Shown here piece after piece: positions 53,588 through 64,000 of a stretch of DNA of 64,000 nt. Location: assembly GCA_003117195.1 (NCBI GenBank), contig BDSI01000073.1:434001-498000 (forward strand). The letters run 5' to 3'. The stretch comes from Eudorina sp. 2006-703-Eu-15 (taxonomy: Eukaryota > Chlorophyta > Chlorophyceae > Chlamydomonadales > Volvocaceae). A program made the translations under genes and the position numbers. Under the pieces are notes generated by a model that saw only the letters and a list, made by a program, of their open reading frames with translations, was not told the DNA's origin and did no database searches. The stretch's first letter is position 1; each line of letters opens with the position of its first letter.

Positions 53588-54177
53588 TGCGCCCTACGAT
53601 GCGTGCATGGCCCTGTTAAGTTGGCCCAGCGCGCGGTGGCTGGCCAGGCCCGGCGGTGGTCCGGCGGTTGCTCGGCGGTGGCAGCGAGCCGTCGTCGACG
53701 GACTGACTTGGTCTGCTTGCTGCGTATTTGTGTGCTTACCAACGAGCAGGCAGTTAGAGCGCGGCGTAACTCATCAGCGATCGATCGAACCACTGGCGGG
53801 CAGTTGGAGTCCGGCGGCTGCACGTACGGTGGCCCTCTAAATCAAGCTGGTAACTACAGTGGATCCCGCCGCCCGCCCGCCCGCAGGGCATCGGTGGCAG
53901 CCGAATGAAGCCTCTGATGATGATGAGCGATTTGCAGCAGGTCACATCACTACCATCGAGCGATGCTACGCACTGCGAACGGCGGAAACGAACGCCGGCT
54001 TCTCTTCCCCCCCAAAGACAAGTACCCCCAGGGCACGTGGGCACGATGCTGTGTGCATTTTCGCTCGCTCGCTCGCTCGGCTGCACCCATGCACGCACGC
54101 ACGCACGCTCAATTAGCTACGTAGTGGATATATGTGCACGACAACGGGCAGCACATACATACATCAGGAAGCGCACG

Positions 54178-54182
54178 TGTAA
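54178..54182 (+). terminator. TGTAA poly(A) motif, ankyrin gene
   Basis: Nearest clear TGTAA on the plus strand, about 590 bases past the stop at 53587. The distance is long, so the assignment is tentative. Confidence 0.3.
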
Positions 54183-54347
54183 TAATAAGTACATGTACGG
54201 GAGCGTATAAGGATACACGTACGTACATAAGTGCGTACGTACATTTCTAGGCTCGTACATCCAGTCAGTGAAAGTCGTCATCGATCATGTACGTGCACGC
54301 ATGCACCGCCGCCAGCGGGTTACGTCAATTGAAGTGATGTCACCGAT

Positions 54348-54380
54348 ACCCCGCGGGGTCCGCTGTAACATCCTTAATAG
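54348..54380 (+). repeat. Dispersed repeat A copy
   Basis: CCCCGCGGGGTCCGCTGTAA then CATCCTTAATA. Confidence 0.7.
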
Positions 54381-54410
54381 TATATGATGACCTGCTGTTT
54401 GCGTGCATGC

Positions 54411-54415
54411 TTACA
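54411..54415 (-). terminator. TGTAA poly(A) motif, CAP gene
   Basis: TGTAA on the minus strand, 256 bases downstream of the CAP gene stop at 54671. Spacing is ordinary for green algal 3' UTRs. Confidence 0.5.
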
Positions 54416-54670
54416 CAGTTCCGCAATGACAACGTAATAACAACTGTACGCGCGTGTGTGCCGGTATGAAGAATAATGTTTATATGCGGTCGTCGTCGTC
54501 GTCGTCGTCGTCACGACTGACATCGATCACGAATGCTGACGACGTACATGCACTGTGCGCCTGCACGCACCCTCGCTGCCGTGCGTCCCGCGTGGCGCGT
54601 TCACTGCTGATGAATGTTATGATTTCTACTTCGGCTTCGACGAAAACGGATTACTACTGGGCGTGGACTA

Positions 54671-57600
54671 CTAGCAGCTGCTGCAGGCTCCGAAACCCGT
54701 CGGTCCAGCTGGACAAGCGAAGATCTGCGTGCGGATGGACGATTGACAAATCGCGATTATGGACGTACTAAATGATATAAATCCACCTTGTAACGGTTAA
54801 TTAGTTATTATAAATAAATATGATTATTAAAAATAGTGTTTGTCATAATAACGATATCAATTATATAATTATTTAACTTCAATGATAAACCCTAGAGTAA
54901 ATCCGCTGCGTGCAGCAATTGCTAGCGGTCTGCGACGACCAAGCAACCCAACAGCTTGGTGGGAGCAATCAACCCAGCAGCAGGGGCGGACGGATCATCA
55001 CGCCTGCCGTCGCCACCTATCTACAAGCCTAGCACCCACAACGAACACGTAAGGTCTTTGGGCGCTGCAGAACATGTACGTACGAATGTGCGCAACGGGG
55101 ACCGACCGGGGTAACGGGGTACGTACTTTTGTGCGCAACGGGCAATGAGGTAATAAGGTGGTGTCACACAAAATATAATATATTATATATATAAATATAA
55201 AATATATAAAATTATATATATTATGTATATTATGTATATTATGTCACCCTGTCATTTGCGTGCCTGCTCTCCATGAAGATTAAGAAAGTGAATCTACATA
55301 CCTGGGTCACATAGCCGGACGTTGCGGCAATGCCAACGTCGGTCATGTCGCACGAGAACAGGATGCGATGGTTACCCGGGCCACTGCAATCCACATGCGC
55401 ATGCATACATGCGGTCGTTTTACATACGGATATAGCAAAATGCAAAATGCATAATTGCGATATGGCGCTGCGGTCTGCAATAATTACAAAACATGATTAA
55501 TAACTAAGTGTTGCGGAATGCTTTTAAGTATTGTCGACGTTTTTTCCATTTATCACATTGTGACAAAAATGATTACTACTCGCTCGGTCCCTATGTCCGT
55601 ATTGTCCCGCCCATCGCTTAGGCATCAACCACGCATCAATCGTAGGGCCTAGCTGGCTAGCTGCTGATTGCCGTACAAGCACTCACCAGAGCAAACGGAA
55701 TACGACATCCCGCGCATTGTCGCCCGAGTTGCACCGCTGAAAGGCAGACCTCCGGGTGTACATGTTGCTCTGCAGACGCTGGTCCAACGATGGCTCTCCA
55801 ATAAACCTGCCACGCACACACGCACGCGCACGCGCACAAAGGGGGCATCCAATATATATAAACTGACGACCCTGGATTAAAAACAAAGGAGCGAGTTACG
55901 GTCTGCTGCCTTCATTTATTTTCCCACCGCCACCCCGTGCCTCGCTCTATCTCAACCTGCTGCCGCCACCCCGTGCCTCGCTCTATCTCAACCTGCTGTT
56001 GCCCACTTCTGTCTATCTGTCCCGCCCGCACTTCATCACCAGGTAGAAATAAAACAGCACGCAGCAAGCGGTGGGTATACGTATCAGTAGGCCGAGGGCA
56101 GGTAGCTGGCAAGGCTATCTAGCTACTGCTGCTACCTCGCTCGCTCCAGCACCTATCAATCCCTGGGCGGCGCCGGCCGTCGTCGCCGGTCGGCAAGTAT
56201 AGCAAGTACGTACTTCCTTATGTCGTCGACCAAACAATCTATCTGTTGTTTCGGGCACGTACGTATGTAGGGCGGGGCTGCTCCACGTACGCCTGCGTGC
56301 TGCTGGTGATGACACCACTCTCGGCAGCACGCGGGCGCGGCGGCGGCGTCTTCATCAAGATGCGTGAGCGAGTTTTAGCCTAGTTAGCCGTGCGTGCGTG
56401 CTATCTACCGTACGCACATATTAAGGTGCGCGTACTCACGGAGCGCACGTGGCGTAGCTGACGTTGGCCATGTACTTCGTGTGCACGGCCGCGGCCGCGC
56501 TGATCTCGGGCACCAAACGGAGAGGCTTGCGGGGGGGCAACGTGACGGAGTCCTGCATTATATATATATACCGACATGCACGCACACATGGCATACTTCG
56601 TTAGCCTGCTGGATGTAAGCAACAACGGAGGTGCATGCATGAGCGAGACTTGTGGGTCAACCATAATATATCATGTGACCCTTTGGGGTCCGCTGTAACG
56701 TTCATTCATTCATTCATGTATGTGTCCGCACCACCGTACTTGTGCATCTGCTAACAACTGGTAGGAGGAAAAGATAGAACGAACGCACACCGACGCACAT
56801 TACTAGACTGCGTACATGACACATCGATTTGCGTGTGTGTGATCCATCATCATGCGCCGCGCAATCCATCCAGTGTTGCTATCTTCCAAAACGGGGAAAT
56901 AGAATTCCGCAGGTTTCCGGCCTGTCGCCAGTAGCCAAAAAATCTTTGGCAGGACAGATTTTGGGGGCCTTCCTAGGTGCCAGGAAATAAAAACGTCTGA
57001 GGCAGGCCGGAAATATTTCTGCGTGATTCGGCAGCAGGGCCACTGCTACCACAGCTACGACAGGGTTTCTCAGTCTTGGAGGGCTGAAGCGCGCTTTCCT
57101 GGCGTCGCGGATGCATATGGGAGGGTCACCAGGAGTTGGGGACACGGCATCAGAGTGCGTTTTGGCGGTAGACAGGTGTACCACGCAGGCATTGCCCCTG
57201 CGCCTGCAGATTTCCAGACCTTTTTGGCAGTCTGGAAAATAGTTGGCAGGGCAGATTTCCGGCTCTCCACAGCGTCAAATAAATGAAATCTCGCAGGTTT
57301 TTTTTGGGGGTCCGGGAAATAGAAATTTTCCGGGTTTTTTGCCCGTAAATATTCTTTTTATTTCAGATATCAACACTGAATCCATCCGACCGAATCCGAC
57401 AGTGCTGGCGTTGCACGCTCCATCGCTTGCTTGCATGCGGCAAATAAACGTCCGACGTCATCACCTGCGTCACTGCATCGCTCGCTCCCTGGAATGTTTG
57501 CTTCCAATCTCCGTTGTAGCTACGTACATACACACCTTGATGGCCTCGTAGCAGGGCAGTCCAGTCAGGAAGGCGCCGGGGTTGGCGCGTACGGCGTTGA

Positions 57601-60600
57601 TGCACGTGAAGATCTGCCGTGGACGGATGTACGGACCATGCAGGGGAGGCAGGCAGACAGGCAGGTACTCGAGTACATAGTATGCTTCTTGTTGTATGTG
57701 CCCATACATAATCTGGTTGCCGTATCTTGAACCGAGGCAAGTTTGAAGTATGTAATAAGAGTCAGGACATTGGAACTTGGAAAGGGTACACGTGTACGGC
57801 GGGTTCCCCTTCCTTGCGTTGGCATCTGCCTCAATCGGCGGTTGTGTCGAGAATAAAATGTGTATGCGCGTATTTGTTATGTCGCCTGAGTGCAACTTGC
57901 TTGACGCCGAGCTAGGTAGACAGCTGCGTATGTTCGTACCGCATTCGATGATCCGTCGGTTGTGGAGCAGCCAGCTGTGGGCGGCGGTGATGCAGGAGGG
58001 GGCGGCCTCGGAGGTGGCGACGGGGGCGATGGCAACAGCGACGGCCGGGGCATAGGCTGGCAGCTGTTGCACGCAGACCCTCGGGGACAGCCCACAACCT
58101 GCATGCATGTAAGACAGAAGCAAGCAAGCATTACTACCATTACCACTAATTTTATCATTGATGCAGCAATAACATAGACGACAATAAATATACCAATGGC
58201 AGTGATAGCGATAGCGATAGCGATAGCGATAGCGATAGCGATAGCGATAGCGATAGCGATAGCGATAGCGCCCCACCCTCCAACTGAATACTTACAAGAG
58301 TAACGAAGCCGGCCTGCCATGAAATTCCAATGTTCGTGTAGCCGCACGAGAACACCGCATTGGCGAAGTATTCGCCATAGCTGCATGTGCAGGAGTGTGC
58401 ATGCATGCGGGGATTTCCATCAGTCGCTCGTTTGGGCGGAGATAGACAAACAAGCAAGTGGATCGACTGTCGCAAGCACGCAAATAATAAGCAACATGTG
58501 CACCAAATAGCCAGCAGACGCAAGGCATACCACACTTCGATTGATCAAGAGATCATATCCAGCGAACAGGGAGTTCGTGTAGCTATCATCGTAACGGCCA
58601 TGTAATATTCAGTACGTAGATAGATCCAGCCATACGCTATTACGACCGATTGTTTGCAATGTCAGCAATGGAGCCGCTGATGGAACCGCCCAAATCCAGG
58701 CCCCGCGCTTGGGTGATTTTACCGGCGGTTTTGTCTATGTAGTCTATCGTGTACCACTTGGTTGATTTTGTTCCTGAATCATTGTGCTCGATGCGGCGGG
58801 GTTATTACCGCGGTAGCTATGTAGCTACCAAGCTACATTTGTCGGCTGCCCCCGAGTTTTCTAGTAGTTTCTCCCACCCATAGTCACTCATGACCCCTTT
58901 ACTTATTGACCCCGCCGCAGTTGTAACATCCAATTATTTTTTATTTATTATTAAGGATGTTGCGGCGGACCCCGCGGGTCATGGGCGACAGGCATCGGCG
59001 ATAGGCGAAGCTATTATTTATTAGGTATTGATGATTTATTGATTGATATTTTGATAATAATTGCCCCATCTCCTTTTTGCACAAGTATTAGTCATGCATA
59101 CATGATTGTTTCATTCACCAAATACGTTTGCTACATACCAGAAGTAGTACAGGATATCCCGTGCACTGGAAGCGTAGTATGCGAACGTCTTCACATAGGT
59201 ATTGTCGTAGATATCACCGTTGATGACCAGTGGCCTGCGGTAGGCATGCAGGGCGGGTTGGTAGGAAGCATGCATGGTATGCAGGTATGCAGGTTGCTTG
59301 GCAGCTAGGGGTTTATTTATTTGTTTATTTATTCCCATATGCAGATAGCCAACGAATGAATATAATAATGCAGGCAGGATGAATTACTCTCGCGGCATCG
59401 CTCTCTGGCGAGTGAGGGTTCGAGACACGCAGGTGACCAGCAGTTAGGTTTATTCGGTTTCGGGATAGGCCATCCATGCAGGTCTCGTAGGTCTCGAGAC
59501 CCGCATACATACCCGCAAACCCAGCAGCCGCCACGCAGCGCTACGGCGGGCTGTACGGGCCGGCCTAGCTGGCCGGCCCTGCTGGAGACAGATGCTATGG
59601 TGCGAGGCATGCTACCTACGTAGCTATATATCTAGCGATACGTGTATATATATAATGTATCCGCCTGCTGACGTGCTAGACGTGCAGGAGGGATGAGCTC
59701 ACAGGGTGATGTTTTGGTCGACCATTGACTGGGTGTGGGAAGCCGCGAGACCGGTGAGCACAGGGTTGACTTGCAGCGGCTTCCGGACGGGTAGCGTGGC
59801 CTTGGCCTGTAACAGCAGCGATCGAGCGTAAGTACGTCGTCACGCAGGTACATAGAGATGTATGTGAATAAAAGGTAGCCAAAAGTACGAAATCCCTTAC
59901 ACTCCGTTAATGCATAATGGATGAGTAGTAGTTCTGGCGGGCGGCGGCGGACGGCCCCCACTGTATGTAGCGTGTTACTACATAACTGTTTCGTGTTATG
60001 AACCGTTTCCGTCCCTACATACAGCAGTCCTTACTGACCCCGCGCCCGTCGTCCATTATTTCCCGGCCTCGCTCCCTAGCTCGTCTGCTACTGTCGTCAC
60101 ACCCGACCCAGCCATCCACTCACCGTGACCTTGTCGTAGCAGGGCAGTCCGGCCAGGAGGCTGGGGTTCTCCCGGACAGCGTTGATGCAGGTCACGAACT
60201 GCGTGCATGCGGTGCACAATATGTAACTTACAAATACGCATACAGATTGGTAGACAGATAGACGATCGAGCAACGAAACACGCCGCGCGGCGGAAAAGTG
60301 CGTGCGTGCATGGTTGGTGCAGGCAGAACCCCGCGGGTCCCCGTATGCTTCGTTCTCCTTCCCACCTTACCGCGCTGTCAGTTTTGGCGACTGCCGAGCA
60401 CGCATCCGCCAGTGACAGTGGCGGCGGCGATGCCTTGAACGGTGGTGGTGTCGGGGGCGGGGCCTTGATCGGCGGCGGCTTCTTTGTCAGCGGAGGCGGC
60501 TTCGTTGCTGATGCGGGAGCTGCTGCAGCGGGGCTGCAAGCGATGAGGAGCAGGAAGCCGATGACGAGGGGCGGCAGGAGCGCCGCAGCTGTTGACTTCC

Positions 60601-60604
60601 CCAT
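54671..60604 (-). CDS. Secreted proline-rich protein with two CAP (SCP/PR-1) domains (11 exons)
   Basis: Exons: 60371-60604, 60124-60198, 59703-59806, 59139-59234, 58296-58380, 57940-58098, 57536-57613, 56440-56552, 55687-55806, 55302-55383 and 54671-54724. They total 1200 bases, 399 residues plus stop, with all phases matching. Start ATG 60604 gives a classic signal peptide (LLPPLVIGFLLLIACSPAAA), then a Pro-rich stem (KPPPLTKKPPPIKAPPPTPP), CAP domain 1, a second Pro-rich linker (SPPSPPPRPPPPASPPP) and CAP domain 2 ending at TAG 54671. The Pro-rich parts suggest hydroxyproline O-glycosylation and location in the cell wall or extracellular matrix. CAP proteins are small secreted sterol/lipid- or protein-binding modules; the role here is unknown. 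The two domains are encoded by parallel exon sets. Confidence 0.85.
54725..55301. other. CAP gene intron 10, strongly AT-rich
   Basis: Two AT-dense blocks (54770-54890 and 55168-55245), the second made of TATATA and ATTATGTAT repeats. No gene. Confidence 0.7.
56553..57535. other. CAP gene intron 7 (983 bp), probable transposon debris
   Basis: Holds a repeat A copy and a block (56880-57360) in which GGAAATAGAATTCCG, CCGGAAATATTT and CCGGGAAATAGAAATTTTCC words recur in both orientations. Frames inside (56879-57184 minus, 57023-57286 plus) are not recognisable. Confidence 0.45.
56676..56718 (+). repeat. Dispersed repeat A copy with ATTC tail
   Basis: GACCCTTTGGGGTCCGCTGT, AACG, then (TTCA)n/(ATTC)n. 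Confidence 0.75.
58203..58270. repeat. (GCGATA)n hexamer array in CAP intron 5
   Basis: Eleven GCGATA units, beginning about 25 bases from the exon 5 donor at 58296. Confidence 0.95.
58889..58983. repeat. Foldback element containing repeat A
   Basis: Left arm CATGACCC... GACCCCGCCGCAGTTGTAA and right arm TTGCGGCGGACCCCGCGGG... TCATG are inverted copies around an AT-rich loop (ATTATTTTTTATTTATTA). The left arm carries a short insertion (CTTTACTTATT). It lies in CAP intron 4. The right arm is the 58952-58980 copy of repeat A. Confidence 0.7.
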
Positions 60605-63403
60605 ATCGCCCGTCTGCGGATCGACGTATATATGTCCGTAGGCAGGGAGGGAGGGATGCTGCGAAGATGGACATACGGACAGGCAGGCAGGCACGCAGAC
60701 AGCACGCAGACAGTCTCATCGGGCGGCGGGTGACTGGGTAGGTAGCTAGGTGGACGGTGCGAGGTAGATATATGTGCGGCGAGCGAGTTGCGTGCGTGAG
60801 TGTAAGAAGTGTAAGCACAAAGGCGTACGTAACCCGGAATGACGCGGGGCTGTAAGCCTGGCTTACAGTGCGAGTAGTACCACTTATCACGTAATCAGGC
60901 ATGTTGCTTGGGCACGTAGGTTTATTATTGCCACCAGTATTGGTAAAACATTTGTAAAAAAAATCTACCAGTATTGGTAGGTAGTAGTCACGGTTACAGT
61001 GGTGCCTGGTCGGGATCCAGATAAGACGTACGTACGTGCATGCATATATACATACCGCTAGGTATTTACTACTCGAATCAACCAAGGGTGCAGATAGACG
61101 GGTCAGGGGGTAGGTGTGATACATACACACAGACGTGCGTGTACCGAAGCATCAGCAAGACTTGTCTGTATGTCGATTGTATGTCCATTCGATCGCAGCT
61201 CGATCATAAACGAACCAATGGGACGCAAACTAACTGTGATGGGACGCCCCGCGTGTGTGAATGTGGCTCCGGGCGGCTCTGAATGAAAATGAGTTTTATG
61301 CGTTCACACAATCAGCAGCCCGTTGGAATGGTCCACGCGCGCTGTAACAAACGGTTGTAAAGGCAAGTAACGAGCGAGGGAAAGCAGGTAGGTAGGGATC
61401 ATGGGTGCCACCGCACGAGCTAAAACAAGCCAGGCTTAGCTTAGAACGAGCAAGGCTAAGAAGGACGTCGTGCGCAGCGTCGCCGCTCGCTCGATCGTTC
61501 TAAGTACGATCTACAGCATTAATGATGCGATGCACGGATGCAGCGACGACGAACGGCCCAAGAAACGGACCCAGGACGCCCGCATAAGTTGAAGAAGCTT
61601 GAACTGTGAGAAATTCGCCGCCCGCCGAACCAACTGGACACGCAAAGGCCGTGGAGTGTCATGGCGTTCGCTCGCTGCTGACCACGACGTTATCCCCAAA
61701 CTTTGCAAGCACGGCGAGCCGCTGCGCCCCGACCACGGCATTTAAGTATTTATTTACTAAAACAGAAGCCTATGGTGTATATGGCGCTACGTTTCTGTCC
61801 CGTTTATCCGCGTCGTCACTTGCCTGGGGTGCCGACTTCCTTGATGGACGAGTGTGGATGACGCCCTAGCTCGAATTAGTGACGCGTCCACGCCAGACAA
61901 TAAATTGGGGGGCAATTCTATCCAGCGATCTTTGCAAATTGCAACCGATCTGAGCGCTGGTGATTGTGACGACACAGGGGTGGATTGTGCTACAGGCAGG
62001 ACCCAAGAAATTGAAACCGACGGTTCCTTGCCTTGGATACAATTTTGTAAGGCAGATACAAGATTTAAGCCGGCGGGTTCACCCAGGCATCGGGCCTTAT
62101 GGCCGTTCGTGGTACGACTTAACTTGCGGCCGCCATGTGCCCGCGTCCATTTGGCTCGGTAGCACCGTATATGTTTTGATACTTGCAACATATCTTGAAG
62201 TTTGTAAGCTTGTAAAATCATTGCGCTTAGTAGAACGTAATCAGATCCGCATCAAGTTTTGTTGTTGAGTGCGGCCGTCGGTCAGGCCCTATCATGACGT
62301 GAGATCACAGTCATCGATTGTTTATATTAAGTCTAGCAACATGAGTCAACGTTTATAGCTCCTGGACAAGGGTGACAACAGTTATGTAAAGATTGGGATT
62401 TGTAAATTATAAAACTTCAATCTTTAAATTTTTAATTTTTCACCACAGGGTTTCAACAATCACATTGATGTATCATGTATTACGTCATGAACGAAAAAAT
62501 GGCTGGCTGAAGTGTGAGGTAACCGAGTTACCTAACTTTGCCGTTTGTTCCTAAACGATCTTTTTGTTAATAACTTGAGTAAGTAAGCGATATATCTGTA
62601 AATTAATTGAATTTACGCAAAGTCATGACCGCCCTTGCCGAGATTTGGGGCGTGCAAAACATTTCTTGCAGCGTCGCGAATTACAGAAAAGATCAAGTGA
62701 ACAAGAAGTGCATTATTCAATGAAGTAGCACAATTTACGAGATAAGAAAAATCGATGCCGTGACAGTGTCCGTACCTGTATGGGGTGACTCATAAGCAAC
62801 TGCTGGCTGCTACATACGAGGCAATTGCCATTTATTTTACACAATATTTGAATGTGATTACATTACCTGATTGAATGAAAGGTCGCGCTGATGCAAAGAA
62901 AAATCCTCCGTCCGCAGGTGGGCGACGCAACCTCCAGGACGATGAGAGGGCGAGGCGCGTTCTGAACTGCTAACACAAGGTATACATACAAGCCTTTATC
63001 TCGGGAGTATTGAAGCAATTTCGAACACGTACCTGCCTGGAGCAGCAGACCCGCCCTCAGGTAGGTAGGGTCCAGTGCTAACATACAATCAACGCACGCA
63101 GGCTGGCACCACGCATCCCTGACATGTCGGAATGTCCATCCCCTTCCTGCTATCAGTGTGTATCATGCACGTGCGGCAGACGGCACCTCGCCCGCTGCAG
63201 CGCAATTAATAAAATGATTATTATATATGTATGTCCCCTGAAGTCCCGGTGGATGTTCATTTGTAGCCGCGCGCGGTAGGCAATCCGTCATCAGTTTCGT
63301 CGTCACGACAACGTACACCGGCCGCCGGCCTGTTCGTTCGTGCGTCGTTGGTCAACAGCCATATATCTAGCTACACATCTATCTGTCTGCCAGGGTCCAT
63401 CTT

Positions 63404-63444
63404 GAATGAATGAATGAACGTTACAGCGGATCCCAAAGGGATCA
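63404..63444 (-). repeat. Dispersed repeat A copy with ATTC tail
   Basis: Minus strand: TGATCCCTTTGGGATCCGCT, GTAACG, then TTCATTCATTCATTC. The best match to the copy at 56676. Confidence 0.75.
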
Positions 63445-63927
63445 ACGGTGTATACCAGGGCAAGCCCCAGCAGGCCCCACCGATAAGGCGGCAAGACACC
63501 TCCACACCTCAACTGACGCCGCAAACGGAAACACAACGGAAATGCCCTGTGTCGCTGTGCGCATGTCTGCCCTGCAAGCCCGCATACATAACCAGGGACC
63601 GCTACTGCCGTCACTGCTTGGATGGCGACTGCTTACCGTCATCACTGTTATCAGCATCCAGCATGCTGTCTTTGCGTGTTGCAACACTACTCCGAAGAAT
63701 GGGAGTACCTTCCACAGCTTGCGGTTGCGATGTTGCGGACTAAATGTCGACTTGCTCAACAAGTACTGTGCCGTCTTCAGTAATGGTTTCCAACGATAGT
63801 TCCTGATTTTATAAGGTCTTCCACGCCTTGGCAACTTTGGATCGGAGCATTTTGCTGCGTTCGGCCCGGTCAGAAATGCTAATATGCCCCGTTGACTTAC
63901 GGGTTTGGTCTTTTTAGACGAATCCAT
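63442..63927 (-). CDS. Hypothetical ORF, possible 5' exon
   Basis: Not recognised. ATG 63927 opens 161 codons. The first 42 (MDSSKKTKPVSQRGILAFL..., then PKLPRRGRPYKIR) are basic, and RRGRP resembles an AT-hook core, so this could be the start of a DNA-binding or transposon protein. The C-terminal half enters repeat A, where the frame ends, so the real protein probably splices away earlier. The window ends 73 bases upstream of the ATG. Confidence 0.25.
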   Translation of the reverse strand: MDSSKKTKPVSQRGILAFLTGPNAAKCSDPKLPRRGRPYKIRNYRWKPLLKTAQYLLSKSTFSPQHRNRKLWKVLPFFGVVLQHAKTACWMLITVMTVSSRHPSSDGSSGPWLCMRACRADMRTATQGISVVFPFAASVEVWRCLAALSVGPAGACPGIHR

Positions 63928-64000
63928 TGGTCCTCATGAGATTATATGATGAAATATTGATTAGAACTATGAATCTTGGAACTGCTGGTTAAGGGGATAC

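Larger units (their letters stand above)
53588..54670. other. Convergent 3' flanks of ankyrin and CAP genes
   Basis: No gene. Contains the GCTCGCTCGCTC and GCACGCACGCACG short tandems (54061-54105), TACGTACATA-type repeats (54210-54245), a GTC trinucleotide run (54489-54512) and a copy of dispersed repeat A. Both genes should end here. Confidence 0.55.
54671..57613 (-). other. CAP domain 2 (exons 7-11)
   Basis: IFTCINAVRANPGAFLTGL, PRKPLRLVPEISAAAAVH with the first motif His, a divergent middle (FIGEPSLDQRLQSNMY), GNHRILFSCDMTDVGIA (the CAP GHR-type motif with second His) and GYVTQ, then IFACPAGPTGFGACSSC and stop. This is the more canonical of the two domains. Confidence 0.85.
57940..60198 (-). 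other. CAP domain 1 and linker (exons 2-6)
   Basis: FVTCINAVRENPSLLAGLPC, PVRKPLQVNPVLTGLAASH (first motif His kept), NGDIYDNTYVKTFAYYASS, then YGEYFANAVFSCGYTNIGIS where domain 2 has GNHR, so the second His is lost. VVGCPRGSACNSC closes the domain and the Pro-rich linker follows in the same exon. Confidence 0.85.
60605..64000. other. Upstream flank of CAP gene, AT-richer, no supportable gene
   Basis: Presumably starts with the CAP promoter; CATATATCT at about 60765 on the minus strand could be TATA-like. Plus-strand frames at 61606-62268 and minus-strand 61787-62221 show no family motif. 62.3-63.2 kb is very AT-rich. A repeat A copy lies at 63404-63444, and an uncertain ORF at 63442-63927. 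Confidence 0.4.

Noticed and set aside
61606..62268. Overlapping plus-strand ORFs (87, 102 and 102 residues) and the minus-strand 144-residue ORF
   Set aside because: Mutually overlapping, none with recognisable motifs or convincing splice signals.
63404..63444. ATTC tail as a poly(A)-type retroposon end
   Set aside because: The tail is (ATTC)n, not A-rich, and only two of five copies have it. The class stays open.

Overview
The window looks like nuclear DNA of a flagellated green alga, most likely a chlamydomonad or volvocine. The evidence is an axonemal dynein heavy chain, GC-rich genes with dozens of short GT-AG introns full of minisatellites, an F-box/ankyrin gene, a secreted proline-rich CAP protein, TGTAA motifs downstream of stops and TTTAGGG-type repeats. 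The species cannot be fixed from this sequence.

Layout. 1-2.6 kb: an internally deleted PIF/Harbinger DNA transposon with recognisable terminal inverted repeats. 2.6-6.3 kb: no supportable gene, but one copy of a short dispersed element. 6.35-37.38 kb, minus strand: an inner-arm dynein heavy chain of the DNAH3/7/12 type in 49 exons. My exon model keeps splice phase across all 48 introns and gives about 4086 residues. 37.4-39.4 kb: AT-richer spacer with a broken two-exon ORF. 39.38-49.66 kb, minus strand: a GCN20/ABCF3-type ABC-F ATPase in 20 exons (736 residues), with one apparent GC-AG intron and a tRNA-Gln(UUG) lying antisense in an intron. 51.25-53.59 kb, plus strand: an F-box/ankyrin gene carrying four reading-frame lesions. 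54.67-60.60 kb, minus strand: a secreted protein of 399 residues with two CAP (SCP/PR-1) domains, clearly born from an exon-by-exon tandem duplication. 60.6-64 kb: AT-richer DNA with repeats and one uncertain ORF.

The genes form no operon or common pathway. The dynein drives flagellar bending, the ABC-F protein probably acts in translation or its control, the ankyrin gene would be an E3-adaptor-like protein if intact, and the CAP protein is exported to the extracellular matrix. The ankyrin and CAP genes are convergent.

The most unusual material is in the introns: at least three families of short dispersed motifs, many minisatellites, and several places where the end of an exon with its 5' splice site is repeated a few tens of bases inside the intron. 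All exon limits were deduced by eye from splice consensus, reading frame and family conservation; no transcript data were available.
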